A stretch of 33,158 nucleotides of DNA. Origin: Ruegeria haliotis. GTDB taxonomy: Bacteria; Pseudomonadota; Alphaproteobacteria; Rhodobacterales; Rhodobacteraceae. The notes beneath the pieces are model-generated. The model made no database searches and had not been told where the DNA came from. It saw only the letters and a program-made list of their open reading frames with translations. The translations under genes were made by a program, and so were the position numbers. This document shows positions 32,210 through 33,158 of the stretch, piece by piece; within the stretch, counting starts at the first letter, position 1; each line of letters begins with the position of its first letter. Location of the stretch: contig NZ_JABXWT010000026.1 in the NCBI RefSeq assembly GCF_013377785.1, forward strand, positions 1 to 33,158, read 5' to 3'.

Positions 32210-32893
32210 CTAACGCCCGGGGATATAGCCGGACGGATTGCCGTCACTGCCTGCGTTCACCATGTAGTACTGATTTTCACCGCTATCCCAGACTAGAAAC
32301 GCATCTGCTTTTGCCGGTTTTGTCTGAGTGCCCCAGGGCGCTTGAATGGTTAGTTCTTTTCCCAAATCGTACCCCAGCCCTGAAACACGGATCATCTCAA
32401 CCGGCGTCGTCTTTAGCGCGCCCACCAGACCTGTAGTTCTTTGGTTGAACATTTTCTGCACCTCCGGGGCCATGTCCAGACGCTCCACCAGGCGACTGTT
32501 CTTTTCTGCCACCTCGTCCAGGGCAACCAACTCGTATTTACTATCAAAGGTCTCTTTGCCGATGATGTAGAAATCGGTGCCATCTTTGCGCATCTGCAGC
32601 GCGACAATGGACCCTTTGTTCTTGGCCAAATACTCGGCGTCGTACCCAGTAGCATCGACACTGCCCAGAGCTTCGCGGATCGGCGCGGGGATGTCTTCCA
32701 GACTGTCGCTGGTCAGGCGCCAACCCAGGATCGGACGATCCTTGATGTAGATTTCCATCTGCGGGCTGTGTTCTGTCACGCGCAAGGTCAGCATCTGCTG
32801 GTTCTGAGTGGGTAAATCGTCTGCAAGCGCAGGAGCAACGTTCAGACACAGAGCAGTCGCAGCAGATATCAGCGAGGAGGTGAATAGTTTCAT
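32210..32893 (-). CDS. Exported protein of unknown family
   Basis: This 227-residue protein begins with a clear Sec signal peptide (MKLFTSSLISAATALCLNVAPALA, cleavage likely after 'ALA' near residue 24), so it is periplasmic. The mature part is mixed alpha/beta, has no cysteine, and contains 'GWRLTSDSLEDIPAPIREAL', 'DFYIIGKETFDSKYELVALD' and 'ADAFLVWDSGENQYYMVNAG'. I recognise no family. ATG 32893 gives a proper signal peptide with GAAAG seven bases upstream; a start at 32917 adds eight residues before it. It is not obviously linked to the catabolic genes. Confidence 0.75.
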   Translation of the reverse strand: MKLFTSSLISAATALCLNVAPALADDLPTQNQQMLTLRVTEHSPQMEIYIKDRPILGWRLTSDSLEDIPAPIREALGSVDATGYDAEYLAKNKGSIVALQMRKDGTDFYIIGKETFDSKYELVALDEVAEKNSRLVERLDMAPEVQKMFNQRTTGLVGALKTTPVEMIRVSGLGYDLGKELTIQAPWGTQTKPAKADAFLVWDSGENQYYMVNAGSDGNPSGYIPGR

Positions 32894-33158
32894 AATATCG
32901 CTTTCTATTAAGTTCATTTTTGAAAGACGGGATGTGGCAGGTTCCGCCCCGACAATGAATCGGTTTTCTTTTTGGGTCGGTGTGATCCTGCCTCATTTGG
33001 CGAGCAAAGTCAGCTAAGTCCACTGCGCTGACATCTAGCGCAATCGTCGTGCTTCGGAGGTCCCGCTGAAGTTGTCAGCTAGCGTTCTGGCCATATTTTG
33101 TTGAAAAACTCTGGTTTGATCGAGGGCTGAACTGCTGATTCAATTCCTCCAATTGGCG
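32894..33158. other. Right-edge stretch without a recognised gene
   Basis: No convincing coding region is seen here. The last 100 bp, read on the minus strand, carry a stretch around GAGTTTTTCAACAAAAT, a type of sequence I associate with the edges of insertion elements in Rhodobacterales genomes. No transposase motif or clear terminal inverted repeat can be shown inside the window. Confidence 0.25.

Noticed and set aside
33059..33158. Insertion sequence end
   Set aside because: Only a vague resemblance in the last 100 bp; no transposase or inverted terminal repeat can be shown.

Overview
The window looks like a chromosomal or plasmid-borne catabolic region of a marine alphaproteobacterium, most likely a Rhodobacterales (Roseobacter-group) species. 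This rests on the GC-rich coding style, the Shine-Dalgarno usage, the heterotetrameric sarcosine oxidase operon in soxB-soxD-soxA-soxG order, polar amino acid ABC uptake genes, several XRE-cupin and LysR regulators, and many small degradative operons. I see no rRNA, tRNA, CRISPR array, phage gene or intact transposase. The assignment is inference, since no marker gene is present.

Layout. (1) 1-355: no intact gene; a probable decayed remnant of a GcvT-fold tetrahydrofolate methyltransferase and a perfect inverted repeat. (2) 355-3905, minus strand: an XRE-cupin regulator, then an operon of AhpD-like protein, XRE-cupin regulator and MATE exporter. (3) 4191-8241, plus strand: a 10-codon leader ORF overlapping a polar amino acid ABC transporter (ATPase, permease, binding protein, permease), then a glutathione S-transferase. 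(4) 8271-10789, minus: a Rieske ferredoxin with a membrane di-iron desaturase/hydroxylase, and an M29-aminopeptidase-like protein. A LysR regulator and a VanA-like Rieske oxygenase (10885-12961, plus) diverge from them. (5) 12997-13785, minus: a phytanoyl-CoA-dioxygenase-like enzyme, facing a bidirectional terminator. (6) 14131-19429, plus: soxBDAG plus a RidA-type deaminase, followed by an AEC-family transporter. (7) 20487-28085, minus: a tight seven-gene operon of N-acyl-amino-acid deacylase (DoeB-like), aldehyde dehydrogenase, Rieske oxygenase, two paralogous proteins of unknown family, a DUF1116 (AllG/YlbE-like) protein and an amidase. (8) 28216-30427, plus, divergent from (7): PLP aminotransferase and a two-subunit TPP decarboxylase resembling sulfopyruvate decarboxylase (ComD/ComE). 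(9) 30414-32893, minus: LysR regulator, XRE-cupin regulator and an exported protein of unknown family.

How it may work together. The sox operon would turn sarcosine into glycine, a C1-folate and H2O2, with RidA clearing imines. Regions 7 and 8 form a plausible coherent pathway: oxygenation (Rieske), C-N bond hydrolysis (amidase, DoeB-like deacylase), transamination, decarboxylation of the 2-oxo acid to an aldehyde, and oxidation to an acid by the aldehyde dehydrogenase. The substrate is not evident, and the DUF1116 protein plus the two unknown paralogues make this the best candidate in the window for an undescribed pathway. All functions are assigned from motifs read by eye and remembered family patterns; no database search was run.
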